From positions 1-19,692 of the forward strand of contig CALBNP010000118.1 in assembly GCA_937896505.1 (NCBI GenBank): 19,692 bases of DNA, in the 5' to 3' direction. A program made the translations under genes and the position numbers. The notes beneath the pieces are model-generated. The model was not told where the DNA came from, ran no database searches, and saw only the letters and a list, made by a program, of their open reading frames with translations. Below, piece after piece: positions 1-6,773 of the stretch; within the stretch, counting starts at the first letter, position 1; every line of letters starts with the position of its first letter. The DNA comes from an uncultured Bacteroidales bacterium (GTDB lineage: Bacteria; Bacteroidota; Bacteroidia; Bacteroidales; F082).

Positions 1-1
1 T

Positions 2-76
2 TTTTATCCATTTATTTTGATGACTTTTCTATTCTTCTTAATTCCGCCAACGGGTCTGGGGCAATTATTGGACTGA
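2..76 (+). other. Out-of-frame signal-peptide-like segment, 5' partial
   Basis: Frame 2 is open from the window edge and reads a strongly hydrophobic stretch (FYPFILMTFLFFLIPP followed by TGLGQ) before stopping at 74-76. This looks like the hydrophobic core and end of a signal peptide. The mature protein continues one frame later, in the CDS that follows. Removing one G from the GGGG run at 58-61 would join the two frames as LGNYWTDIF. The segment is therefore probably the real N-terminus of the next gene, separated by a frameshift or a sequencing error. The true start lies outside the window or at the ATG at 20. Confidence 0.5.
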
Positions 77-86
77 TATTTTCACT

Positions 87-800
87 TTGGAAGACGAAGT
101 CGAAATTGATGGCCTGACCTACCGTGAAGTGCAATACGACCATTTGGGAAACGGGAATGTGCATACATACGGCTATATGAGGGAAGAGGATAAGCGGGTT
201 TATTTTCGCAATGGACCGCAAGACTCTGATTTTCTCATGTACGATTTTAATTTGCAGCTTGGCGATTCCATAGTGGAATTTGATTATGGTGATTATGCTG
301 AATACCTGATAGTCACTGCTATTTGGGAAAACGAGTTTGATCAGCGCAACATTTATGTGCTTGGTTACGATTTTTATTTTGAACCTTATCCTTATCCAGG
401 GGATTATCATGGCCTTGATGTTTGGTATGAAGGCATAGGAAGCGATCGTGGTGTTGTATACAGATATCAAGGTTTGTTGGGAAGTGATGAAAGACTGCTT
501 TGCTATCATGAAGACTATGACTTGATTTATGGCGGCGGCAATTGTAACCAAAGCAACTTGTCGGTTGAGGAAAACGAAGACGAAATTGAAGATTTAGTGT
601 TCCCGAATCCGACAACAGGCGTGCTGAACATTGCAATGAAAGACTTTCGGAATGTGGAGCTTTTCAACAGCATGGGCCAGTGCGTGCTGCAAAGCCATGA
701 AACGCTTCTCAATTTGAACAATCTTCCGGCAGGTGTCTATTTCCTGAAACTTACCGACAATCAAGGTGCTGCCAGAATGCAGAGTGTGGTGAAGAAATGA
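87..800 (+). CDS. T9SS type A sorting domain-containing protein, N-terminus frameshifted
   Basis: This is a predicted exported or surface protein of unknown specific function. The last 70 or so residues form a typical T9SS C-terminal sorting domain: a PNPTTG motif, then NVELFNSMGQ, a leucine-rich LLNLNNLPAGVYFLKL stretch and a basic VVKK end. In the known system this domain directs cargo through the T9SS, where it is cleaved off. The N-terminal part is rich in Tyr, Asp and Glu and resembles the many uncharacterised Bacteroidales proteins with a short acidic beta-rich body. The frame is open from 42, but the only in-frame start after that stop is the TTG at 87, with no signal peptide. The missing signal peptide is visible in frame 2 just upstream, so the gene is probably interrupted by a one-base frameshift. 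It is convergent with the YfcC gene. The sorting domain is secure; the body is unrecognised. Confidence 0.8.
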   Translation: MEDEVEIDGLTYREVQYDHLGNGNVHTYGYMREEDKRVYFRNGPQDSDFLMYDFNLQLGDSIVEFDYGDYAEYLIVTAIWENEFDQRNIYVLGYDFYFEPYPYPGDYHGLDVWYEGIGSDRGVVYRYQGLLGSDERLLCYHEDYDLIYGGGNCNQSNLSVEENEDEIEDLVFPNPTTGVLNIAMKDFRNVELFNSMGQCVLQSHETLLNLNNLPAGVYFLKLTDNQGAARMQSVVKK

Positions 801-814
801 AACATCACTTTTAC

Positions 815-854
815 ACCCATCACCCATAACCCATAACCATTCATCCATCACCCC
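815..854. repeat. Heptamer array ACCCATA
   Basis: Five consecutive 7-bp units run from 815 to 849 (ACCCATC, ACCCATA, ACCCATA, ACCATTC, ATCCATC), followed by ACCCC. They fill the gap between two convergent genes. The reverse complement (TATGGGT) is the unit of a second array at 19573-19621. Confidence 0.75.
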
Positions 855-2465
855 TTAAAATCCTGCCAGTTCCATAGTAACCGTAGGAATCAGCAGCAGG
901 GCGCCGATGACAATCAGCACGAGGATGAATTTCCAGATGAATTTCACCCACTTCTCCCAAGGGATACGCGCCACGCCAAGGGTAGCAATCAGCACGCCCG
1001 AAGTCGGAGTAATCATGTTGGTGAAGCCGTCGCCAAACTGGAACGCCATCACCGTCGATTGGCGCGAAATCCCAATCAAATCGCTGAAAGGCGCCATGAT
1101 AGGCATGGTGATGGCCGCCTTTGCCGAACCTGACGGAATGACGACATTAATCAGTGTCTGAATGCCATACATGATTTCGACGGAGACGATTTCTCCCGCA
1201 TTGTGCATCGATTTTGAAAGGCCGTAAAGAATAGTGTCGATAATGCCACCGTCTTGCAAAATAATGACGATGCCGCCCGCCAAACCCACGATGACCGCTG
1301 CCGAAAGGATGTCGCCCATGCCTTCTACGAAAAGCTTGGCAATGTCGCTTGCACTCTTGTCAATCGAAAGACCGCTGGCAATGCCCATGAACAGGAACAG
1401 CGAAGCGATTTCCATAATGTACCAGTCATAGCCCAACACGCCGACAATCAGATAATAGACCGTTCCGAAAAGCATGGTCAGGATAAAATAATGCACCGAC
1501 TTGCGCAAGGCAAAGAAGCCCAAGACCGCAAACACGGCCGCACCGATAGGCAAAAGGCATAAAGTGGCAGAATTATTCCCGATTTTCAGCGTCGAAGTAG
1601 GGTAGAGGATGGCAAACACAATCAGCACGATGGCGATGAAACCAGACACGAACCAGGCCTTTTTCGGGGTGTAGTAAGTGATTTCCTCTGCATTTTGACC
1701 GCCTAAGTTGCGCCAATAGGCATCGTCCTCATACATGATGGAGGATTTGGGATTTTTCTTCACGCGATTGGCATAAATCAGCACGAAGACAATGCCCACG
1801 ATGGTCAGTATGACCCAACAGACGGCACGATAGCCAATGCCCGTGAAAAGCGGAATGCCGGCAATGCCTTGCGCAATGCCAATGGTGAACGGATTGAGCA
1901 TGGCACCCGAAAAACCAATGTGCGCCGCCACATAAACCATGCACACGCCGACAATGCTGTCGTAGCCCATGGAAATGGCCAAAGGAATGACAATCAAGGT
2001 GAAAGCTATCGTCTCTTCGCTCATGCCAAACACCGAGCCGAACAGACTGAAAAGAATCATCACCAGCACGATAATGATGTTGTTCACTCCGATTTTGCGG
2101 AAAAAACTGTTCTTTTCCAAGCGTTTGGTGAAGCGCAAGAAGGCATAGATGCCCGTGTCGATGGCGCGGCTCTTATTCATAATCCAGAACGCACCGCCGA
2201 TAATCAAAATAAACACAATGATATTGCTCTGCTTGACAAAACCCTTGAACAAGGCCGAAAACACTTGCCACGTCTGCGGCTCGGCCTGGAAATCGGCAGC
2301 AACCTCTTGGGGCAGTTGGTCTTGGTAGTAAAAGGTCATTTGACTTTCGCCATTCGCTTGCGTCTCTACATATTTTCCTGGCGGAATAATCCAAGTCATC
2401 ACGGCTGCGATGACAATGATGAAGAACACGATGACGAAGGTATGTGGTACTTTGCGCTTTTTCAT
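855..2465 (-). CDS. YfcC-family (DcuC/C4-dicarboxylate carrier-like) membrane transporter
   Basis: This is a polytopic inner-membrane carrier of about 536 residues, the usual size for the YfcC family (Pfam C4-dicarboxylate anaerobic carrier, PF03606). The substrate cannot be read from the sequence; relatives are annotated as C4-dicarboxylate, amino-acid or peptide-related exchangers. The N-terminus KKRKVPHTFV, a first membrane segment ending in WIIPPGKY, a periplasmic loop, then about a dozen hydrophobic segments are all typical. So is the C-terminal signature IPSGSAKAAITMPIMAPFSD with QFGDGFTNMITPTSG, probably part of the substrate or ion path. I chose the ATG at 2465 rather than the in-frame start at 2492, because a TAATTTTG -7 box at 2490-2497 would place transcription start downstream of 2492. 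It is a single gene, convergent with the preceding one. Confidence 0.88.
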   Translation of the reverse strand: MKKRKVPHTFVIVFFIIVIAAVMTWIIPPGKYVETQANGESQMTFYYQDQLPQEVAADFQAEPQTWQVFSALFKGFVKQSNIIVFILIIGGAFWIMNKSRAIDTGIYAFLRFTKRLEKNSFFRKIGVNNIIIVLVMILFSLFGSVFGMSEETIAFTLIVIPLAISMGYDSIVGVCMVYVAAHIGFSGAMLNPFTIGIAQGIAGIPLFTGIGYRAVCWVILTIVGIVFVLIYANRVKKNPKSSIMYEDDAYWRNLGGQNAEEITYYTPKKAWFVSGFIAIVLIVFAILYPTSTLKIGNNSATLCLLPIGAAVFAVLGFFALRKSVHYFILTMLFGTVYYLIVGVLGYDWYIMEIASLFLFMGIASGLSIDKSASDIAKLFVEGMGDILSAAVIVGLAGGIVIILQDGGIIDTILYGLSKSMHNAGEIVSVEIMYGIQTLINVVIPSGSAKAAITMPIMAPFSDLIGISRQSTVMAFQFGDGFTNMITPTSGVLIATLGVARIPWEKWVKFIWKFILVLIVIGALLLIPTVTMELAGF

Positions 2466-2489
2466 GAGTCGTAGGATTAAAAAACCGTA

Positions 2490-2497
2490 CAAAATTA
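2490..2497 (-). promoter_or_regulatory. -7 box of YfcC gene
   Basis: TAATTTTG on the minus strand matches the Bacteroidota -7 consensus TAnnTTTG, about 25 bp before the chosen start codon. No good -33 TTTG is seen at the right distance. Confidence 0.45.
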
Positions 2498-2537
2498 GAA
2501 AAATGCTTTGAAAGACAGGCGGACGATGATTATTTTG

Positions 2538-2602
2538 AACCGCTGATTTTGTGGATTACGCTGATTTTTAATAAACTACAGATTTTACGGATTTTTACAG
2601 AT
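2538..2602 (+). repeat. Direct repeat, left copy, flanking the DUF3800 gene
   Basis: AACCGCTGATT, further GATT-containing units and a 31-bp core (2572-2602, from TAAACTACAG to TTTACAGAT) recur at 3619-3675. The core is identical in both copies. The segment is AT-rich, with GATT or GAT recurring roughly every 9-11 bp. The two copies bracket one gene, as would be expected of a dispersed intergenic repeat or recombination substrate. Confidence 0.85.
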
Positions 2603-2643
2603 GAATTTTAAATTGGATTGGACGGACAGAAATTATTGATTCA

Positions 2644-2675
2644 TTTGTGGCAATTTGAGTTTTTATATATTTTTG
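2644..2675 (+). promoter_or_regulatory. Promoter of DUF3800 gene
   Basis: TTTG at 2644-2647 and TATTTTTG at 2668-2675, with a 20-bp spacer, fit the Bacteroidota -33/-7 consensus. The -7 box lies 18 bp before the ATG at 2694, which argues against the upstream in-frame TTG at 2655. Confidence 0.6.
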
Positions 2676-2693
2676 CGCCATAGTAGTTTCCAA

Positions 2694-3476
2694 ATGAAGA
2701 AAACGGAAAACATAAAAGCATACTTCTTTTTTGATGAAGCTGGTGACACGCAAATTTTAGGACGCAAGGGCATAAACCTTATAGAGAAAGGTGTCGCAAG
2801 CAAGACTTTTATGGTCGGTTATCTTGAAACAACAGATCAAAAAGGGTTGAGTATGGCCATTAGGGAGTTGCATGAGAAAATAAAATGCGATGATTATTTA
2901 GCCGAAATTCCATCCATGGCAAGCACGAACAAGGCTTTCCATGTCAATAAGGATTGCGCCGAAGTACGCTCGGAAGTGTTCAAGCTGCTCAAGACACTTG
3001 ATTTCAAGTTCTTCTGCATCGTAGCAAGAAAAAAAGAAGACCTCTTTCGCAAGAAATTCGATTTGAAAGACAGTGAATTATACAAGTATCTGGTCGCAAA
3101 ACTGTTGGAAAACAGGTTGCACATGTATTCCGAAATTGACTGCTATTTCTCTGCCATGGGCAATGTCGTCCGGCAGGAGACCATGCAGGAAGCCATCAGC
3201 AACGCTATACAATCTTTCGAAGGAAAATGGAACACGGAAATCAAGGCGAACATTCGCGTTTTCATTCAGCAAAACAGCGAAATGCCATTGCTGCAAGCCG
3301 CCGATTACGTTCTGTGGACTGTTCAAAGAGCCTACGAAAGAAAAGATTTCAGATATTACAACTTTTTGAAAGACAAAATCTTACTTATTCAAGACATTTT
3401 CGATACGGAGAAATACCCCAACACCTATTACACGCCTAATTATCCGTTAGAGGCAAAAAAAATAGATCCTGTGTAA
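2694..3476 (+). CDS. DUF3800 domain-containing protein
   Basis: The protein has 260 residues and matches the DUF3800 family (PF12686), which is proposed to adopt an RNase H-like nuclease fold. The function is not established. Homologues are often found near mobile elements, phage genes or defence genes. The N-terminal YFFFDEAGDT (acidic residues D14, E15, D18) and the C-terminal LLQAADYVLW (D204) are the two family signatures, and these acidic residues would be the metal ligands if it is a nuclease. The middle part is lysine-rich and helical. The ATG at 2694 follows the -7 box directly and gives an N-terminus ending just before the conserved strand. The gene stands alone between two direct repeats, in a region more AT-rich than its neighbours, which suggests acquisition. 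Both motifs are intact and the gene appears functional. Confidence 0.82.
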   Translation: MKKTENIKAYFFFDEAGDTQILGRKGINLIEKGVASKTFMVGYLETTDQKGLSMAIRELHEKIKCDDYLAEIPSMASTNKAFHVNKDCAEVRSEVFKLLKTLDFKFFCIVARKKEDLFRKKFDLKDSELYKYLVAKLLENRLHMYSEIDCYFSAMGNVVRQETMQEAISNAIQSFEGKWNTEIKANIRVFIQQNSEMPLLQAADYVLWTVQRAYERKDFRYYNFLKDKILLIQDIFDTEKYPNTYYTPNYPLEAKKIDPV

Positions 3477-3618
3477 GACTAGGTTCCGTTAGAAACGCAT
3501 GGCATGAGGCCCACTTTCATCATACGAGGATCTGCTGCAAAAATACACATTTTTTTTAATGCAAAAGGAAAATGCTGATTTTTTTGAAATATTGGATTTA
3601 ATGGATTGATTTCTTTTC

Positions 3619-3675
3619 AAACCGCTGATTGCACTGATTGTCATTAAACTACAGATTTTACGGATTTTTACAGAT
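3619..3675 (+). repeat. Direct repeat, right copy, flanking the DUF3800 gene
   Basis: This copy starts with AACCGCTGATT and ends with the same 31-bp core (3645-3675) as the left copy at 2572-2602. The spacer between the start and the core is 8 bp shorter than in the left copy. Same orientation as the left copy. Confidence 0.85.
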
Positions 3676-3935
3676 AAAATTTGAATGCGCCCTTTCGACA
3701 AGCCGCTGTGGGCTAATCGTCCCAAAAACTCTTTCAACTCTGTAGCAGGCATCGGCTTGACGATGACTGTTGTCGGGCGACCGATGAGGCGCATCGACAT
3801 AGATTTAAATAAGCGGAAAGAAAAGATTTGTGAAAAATTTGTGTCAGATTTGTTTCCCTTTAGAAATTTACTCTACAATTTACTTTCCCTCGCAGCATCT
3901 TAACGCAATTCTGAAAGAACAATGAGAATAATTCC

Positions 3936-3943
3936 TATTTTTG
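3936..3943 (+). promoter_or_regulatory. -7 box of S9 peptidase gene
   Basis: TATTTTTG, followed by CGCC exactly as at the DUF3800 promoter, sits 23 bp before the ATG at 3967. It lies downstream of the in-frame ATG at 3922, so the longer start is unlikely. The -33 element is weak. Confidence 0.55.
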
Positions 3944-3966
3944 CGCCCAAATCAAACATTCTCAAC

Positions 3967-6117
3967 ATGCAGAAAATATTTATCGTTTTATCTCTGGCTG
4001 CCTTTGTCTTGTTCGGCATGCCAGCAAAGTCTCAGGAAAAGAAATTCTTCACCCCTGAAGACGCTTCCTACAACAACCGCGCAGTGTATGCCAAACGCCC
4101 GAACCAACTGAAATGGGTCGGCAATTCGAACAACTACATGAAGGTGGATGGCCAGGAAATCAAGATGTTCACTGCCAAAGGCAAGGAGAGCACCCTGCTC
4201 ACCCTCGACCAACTCAACGGCTATGCCAACCAAGCAGGTATCGACAGCTTGCGCCGTTTACCACAAATCACCTGGACGGATTCCGACCATGCCTATTTCT
4301 ACGCTTTGGGTAAATCGGGCATCGCCCTCAATGCCTTGGACTTGAAGAAAGGTATTGTCAAGCAAGTGGCTTCGGTTCCACAAGAATCAGAAAACCAGAC
4401 CATTTGTGAAGCTACCATGAATGTGGCCTATACCATCGGCAACGACCTCTTTGTGGCCAATGGCGACAAGCAGATTCAAATCACCAAAAACGCTGAGCAT
4501 GTGGTGGCTGGACAAAGCGTCCACCGCAACGAGTTCGCCATCGAAGGCGGCATTTTCTGGTCGCCCGACGGCAGCCAGCTGGCATATTACTCGATGGACG
4601 AGAGCATGGTCACCGACTATCCTTTGGTTGACATCACCGAGCGCATCGCTACCGAGACGCCCATCAAATATCCAATGGCAGGCATGACAAGCCATCATGT
4701 GACCTTGCACATTTATAGCATGGCTACGGGCAAGGAAATCATCGTAAACACGGGCGAACCGGCCGAGCAATATCTCACCGCCATCACTTGGAATCCCGAC
4801 AACAAGCGTGTCTATATCGGTGTGCTGAATCGCGGTCAGAACGACTTGAAGTTCAACGAATACAGTGCCGAAAATGGCGAATTCATCCAGACCATCTTTG
4901 AAGACAAGGACGACCAATTTGTCGAGCCGACAGGTCCGGCCTACTTCCTGCCTGGCAACGCCGACCAATTCATTTGGAAAGCCCAGCGCGACGGTTTCTA
5001 CCACCTTTATCTTTATAGCATCAGCAAAAAGACCGTCAAGCAACTGACCAAAGGCGATTTCGTCGTCACCGATTTCTGCGGTTTTTCGAATGATGGCAAG
5101 AACATTTACTACCGCTCAACCGAAGTCAGTCCTTTGGAACGCCACTTCTATGTGCAGAACCTCAAGAGCGGCAAAATCACCAAGATAACTAAAGAACACG
5201 GCACGCACAATGTCACGCCATCCGCCGACGGCAAGTATTTCCTCGATGCTTACACCAGCACGGATGTACCGTTCAATGTCGATTTGCAGGATGCTAACGG
5301 CAAATTCGTGAAACGCATCCATGAAGCCGAAAATCCTATCAAGGATTACAATATCGGAACGACTGAAATTGGCACCTTGAAGAGCGAAGACGGACAGACG
5401 CTTTACACCTGCCTCATCAAGCCTTACAACTTCGACGCTTCGAAGAAATATCCTGTCATCGTTTATGTCTATGGCGGTCCTCACGCCCAGCTGATTACCG
5501 ATGAATGGTTGGCAGGTGCCGGCATTTATCTGAATTATCTCGCTCAGGAAGGTTTTGTCGTCTTCACACTCGATAACCGCGGTTCCGCCGATCGTGGCGA
5601 AGCCTTCGAGCAGTGCATCCACCGTCAGTGCGGACAACTCGAAATGCGCGACCAGATGGTGGGCATCGAATATCTGAAGACCTTGCCTTTCGTTGATGCC
5701 GACCGCATCGGCAGCGATGGCTGGAGCTATGGCGGATTCATGTCAACCTCGCTGAAAATCAATCATCCGGAAGTGTTCAAGGTCTCTGTTGCCGGCGGTC
5801 CTGTCCTGGATTGGAAATACTACGAAATCATGTATGGTGAACGCTATATGGACACCCCACAGGAAAACCCTGAAGGTTACGAACTGACCAGCCTCGAAAA
5901 CAAGACCGACAAGCTGGAAGGCAAGCTCCTGATGATTCACTGCACCACCGACCCCGTCGTCATGTGGCAGCACAGTCTTGTCTTTGTCGAGAACTGCATC
6001 CACAACGGCAAACAACTCGATTATTTCGTCTATCCTGGCCACGACCACAACGTGCAAGGCCCCGACAGAGCGCACCTCATCACAAAGATTACGCAATACT
6101 TCAAGGATAATCTTTGA
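3967..6117 (+). CDS. Exported S9 family peptidase, dipeptidyl-peptidase IV type
   Basis: This is a serine peptidase of 716 residues that would act outside the cytoplasm on oligopeptides, probably releasing dipeptides with Pro or Ala in second position as DPP IV does. The N-terminal signal peptide (MQKIFIVLSLAAFVLFG, ending near residue 20-24) is followed by a DPP IV-type beta-propeller domain with YYSMDESMVTDYPLVD and KYPMAGMTSHHVTLHIY. A C-terminal alpha/beta-hydrolase domain runs from about residue 480. The catalytic triad is visible: Ser587 in GWSYGG, Asp662 in HCTTDPVV and the His694 in GHDHNV. Length and motifs are normal for the family. The start at 3967 gives a proper signal peptide and follows the -7 box; an ATG at 3922 would add an untypical leader. 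It is a single gene ended by a strong terminator. Whether it prefers di- or tripeptides cannot be told. Confidence 0.9.
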   Translation: MQKIFIVLSLAAFVLFGMPAKSQEKKFFTPEDASYNNRAVYAKRPNQLKWVGNSNNYMKVDGQEIKMFTAKGKESTLLTLDQLNGYANQAGIDSLRRLPQITWTDSDHAYFYALGKSGIALNALDLKKGIVKQVASVPQESENQTICEATMNVAYTIGNDLFVANGDKQIQITKNAEHVVAGQSVHRNEFAIEGGIFWSPDGSQLAYYSMDESMVTDYPLVDITERIATETPIKYPMAGMTSHHVTLHIYSMATGKEIIVNTGEPAEQYLTAITWNPDNKRVYIGVLNRGQNDLKFNEYSAENGEFIQTIFEDKDDQFVEPTGPAYFLPGNADQFIWKAQRDGFYHLYLYSISKKTVKQLTKGDFVVTDFCGFSNDGKNIYYRSTEVSPLERHFYVQNLKSGKITKITKEHGTHNVTPSADGKYFLDAYTSTDVPFNVDLQDANGKFVKRIHEAENPIKDYNIGTTEIGTLKSEDGQTLYTCLIKPYNFDASKKYPVIVYVYGGPHAQLITDEWLAGAGIYLNYLAQEGFVVFTLDNRGSADRGEAFEQCIHRQCGQLEMRDQMVGIEYLKTLPFVDADRIGSDGWSYGGFMSTSLKINHPEVFKVSVAGGPVLDWKYYEIMYGERYMDTPQENPEGYELTSLENKTDKLEGKLLMIHCTTDPVVMWQHSLVFVENCIHNGKQLDYFVYPGHDHNVQGPDRAHLITKITQYFKDNL

Positions 6118-6143
6118 TTTCGCTTAGGCAAAGTCGTTTACTC

Positions 6144-6178
6144 AAAAAGTGCCAAAATGTCATGTTTTGGCACTTTTT
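6144..6178 (+). terminator. Rho-independent terminator after S9 peptidase
   Basis: A perfect 14-bp inverted repeat (left arm 6144-6157 AAAAAGTGCCAAAA, right arm 6165-6178) with a 7-nt loop, starting 27 bp after the stop codon and ending in a T5 run. Its near symmetry would let it work on both strands. Confidence 0.8.
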
Positions 6179-6190
6179 CAGTTTTGGCAC
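6149..6190. promoter_or_regulatory. Three copies of TTTTGGCAC before groES
   Basis: GTGCCAAAA occurs at 6149-6157, and its complement TTTTGGCAC at 6165-6173 and again at 6182-6190. The first two form the terminator stem. The third is a direct copy outside it, next to the presumed groES promoter, so the motif may double as a regulator site. Confidence 0.35.
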
Positions 6191-6201
6191 AGAATGTGTC
6201 G

Positions 6202-6209
6202 TACCTTTA
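6202..6209 (+). promoter_or_regulatory. Possible -7 box of groES-groEL
   Basis: TACCTTTA is one mismatch from TAnnTTTG. The nearest upstream TTG (6184-6186) is only 15 bp away, short of the usual 19-20. No CIRCE element is seen. It would give a leader of about 135 nt. Confidence 0.3.
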
Positions 6210-6259
6210 CGTCCTCAATCGGAAAAGACTGCTTCGGTTCTGTTCGACAGTCAAACAAA

Positions 6260-6283
6260 GCTGTTTCGACTCTGCTCAACAGC
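6260..6283. repeat. Small hairpin repeat element, copy 1
   Basis: Stem GCTGTT (6260-6265) pairs with AACAGC (6278-6283) around a 12-nt loop TCGACTCTGCTC. A related loop with a different stem recurs at 17510-17531, and a more distant relative at 8420-8441. It lies in the groES leader. Confidence 0.5.
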
Positions 6284-6350
6284 CGCTTAGCAGCCAAACA
6301 AATCAACAATTAAACAAATCAACAAATTAACAATAAACACAAAATCAATT

Positions 6351-6629
6351 ATGGCAAACTTATCAATCAAACCATTGGCTGACCGCGTGGTCATCGAACC
6401 AGCCGCCGCCGAACAGAAGACAGCAAGTGGAATCATCATCCCCGATACCGCTAAAGAAAAACCACAACAAGGCATCGTCGTGGCTGTTGGTCCTGGCACC
6501 AAAGACAACACCATGACTCTCAAAATCGGCGACAAGGTCATCTATGGCAAGTATGCAGGCACCGAGTTCCACCTCGACGGCAAGGATTATATGATCATGC
6601 GCGAAAGCGACGTCATTGCAATCATCTAA
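6351..6629 (+). CDS. groES: Co-chaperonin GroES
   Basis: GroES is the 10-kDa co-chaperonin that forms a seven-subunit lid on GroEL and closes the folding chamber in the cytoplasm, in an ATP-dependent cycle. The 92 residues are the normal size. Visible features are the N-terminal IKPLADRVVIEP strand, the mobile loop around ASGIIIPDTAKEKPQQG (residues 25-41) that contacts GroEL, the roof loop GPGTKDN, and the KIGDKVIYGKYAGTE core. The ATG is preceded by a leader from 6296 without a single G, made of two copies of AAACAAATCAACAA. There is no Shine-Dalgarno sequence, as is usual in Bacteroidota. It is followed by groEL after an unusually long 144-bp gap. Confidence 0.97.
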   Translation: MANLSIKPLADRVVIEPAAAEQKTASGIIIPDTAKEKPQQGIVVAVGPGTKDNTMTLKIGDKVIYGKYAGTEFHLDGKDYMIMRESDVIAII

Positions 6630-6674
6630 AGGGACGAGTGGACAATTAGACGAGTGGACAAATCCTTTTAGGTC

Positions 6675-6730
6675 AAATAGTCAAATAGTCCCCCAGTCCC
6701 TAAGTCACAAAGTCAAATAGTCCCCCAGTC
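6675..6730 (+). repeat. Octamer array nnnnAGTC between groES and groEL
   Basis: Seven contiguous, exactly phased 8-bp units all end in AGTC: AAATAGTC, AAATAGTC, CCCCAGTC, CCTAAGTC, ACAAAGTC, AAATAGTC, CCCCAGTC. The array ends 43 bp before groEL, after which comes a G-free leader. The same kind of array precedes trxB at 17558-17653. Confidence 0.85.
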
Positions 6731-6773
6731 AACAAAATCAACAACAAAACAAATCAATAATACAACATACATC

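Larger units (their letters stand above)
3477..3966. other. 490-bp intergenic stretch without a convincing gene
   Basis: This contains, in order: a 14-codon minus-strand ORF with a -7 box, a T-rich stretch, the right copy of the direct repeat, and a GCCC/GGGC hairpin at 3689-3713 with a TTTCGACAAGC loop. After these come about 110 bp with weakly protein-like frames on both strands, then the S9 peptidase promoter. The minus-strand frame at about 3690-3800 begins MSMRLIGRPTTVIVKP and runs into the repeat after about 37 residues; it may be a gene remnant, but I recognise no family. No terminator for the DUF3800 gene is clear. Confidence 0.5.

Noticed and set aside
3540..3585. Terminator after DUF3800 in the T-rich stretch
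   Set aside because: The only stem is short and purely A/T (AAAAAT/ATTTTT); it is too weak to support.
3922..3966. Longer start (ATG at 3922) for the S9 peptidase
   Set aside because: The -7 box at 3936-3943 lies inside it, and it would put 15 polar residues before a normal signal peptide.
6185..6203. Sigma-54 promoter (TTGGCAC before groES)
   Set aside because: The -24-like TTGGCAC has no TTGC at the -12 distance.
6144..6350. CIRCE operator for groESL
   Set aside because: No TTAGCACTC-N9-GAGTGCTAA match in the region.
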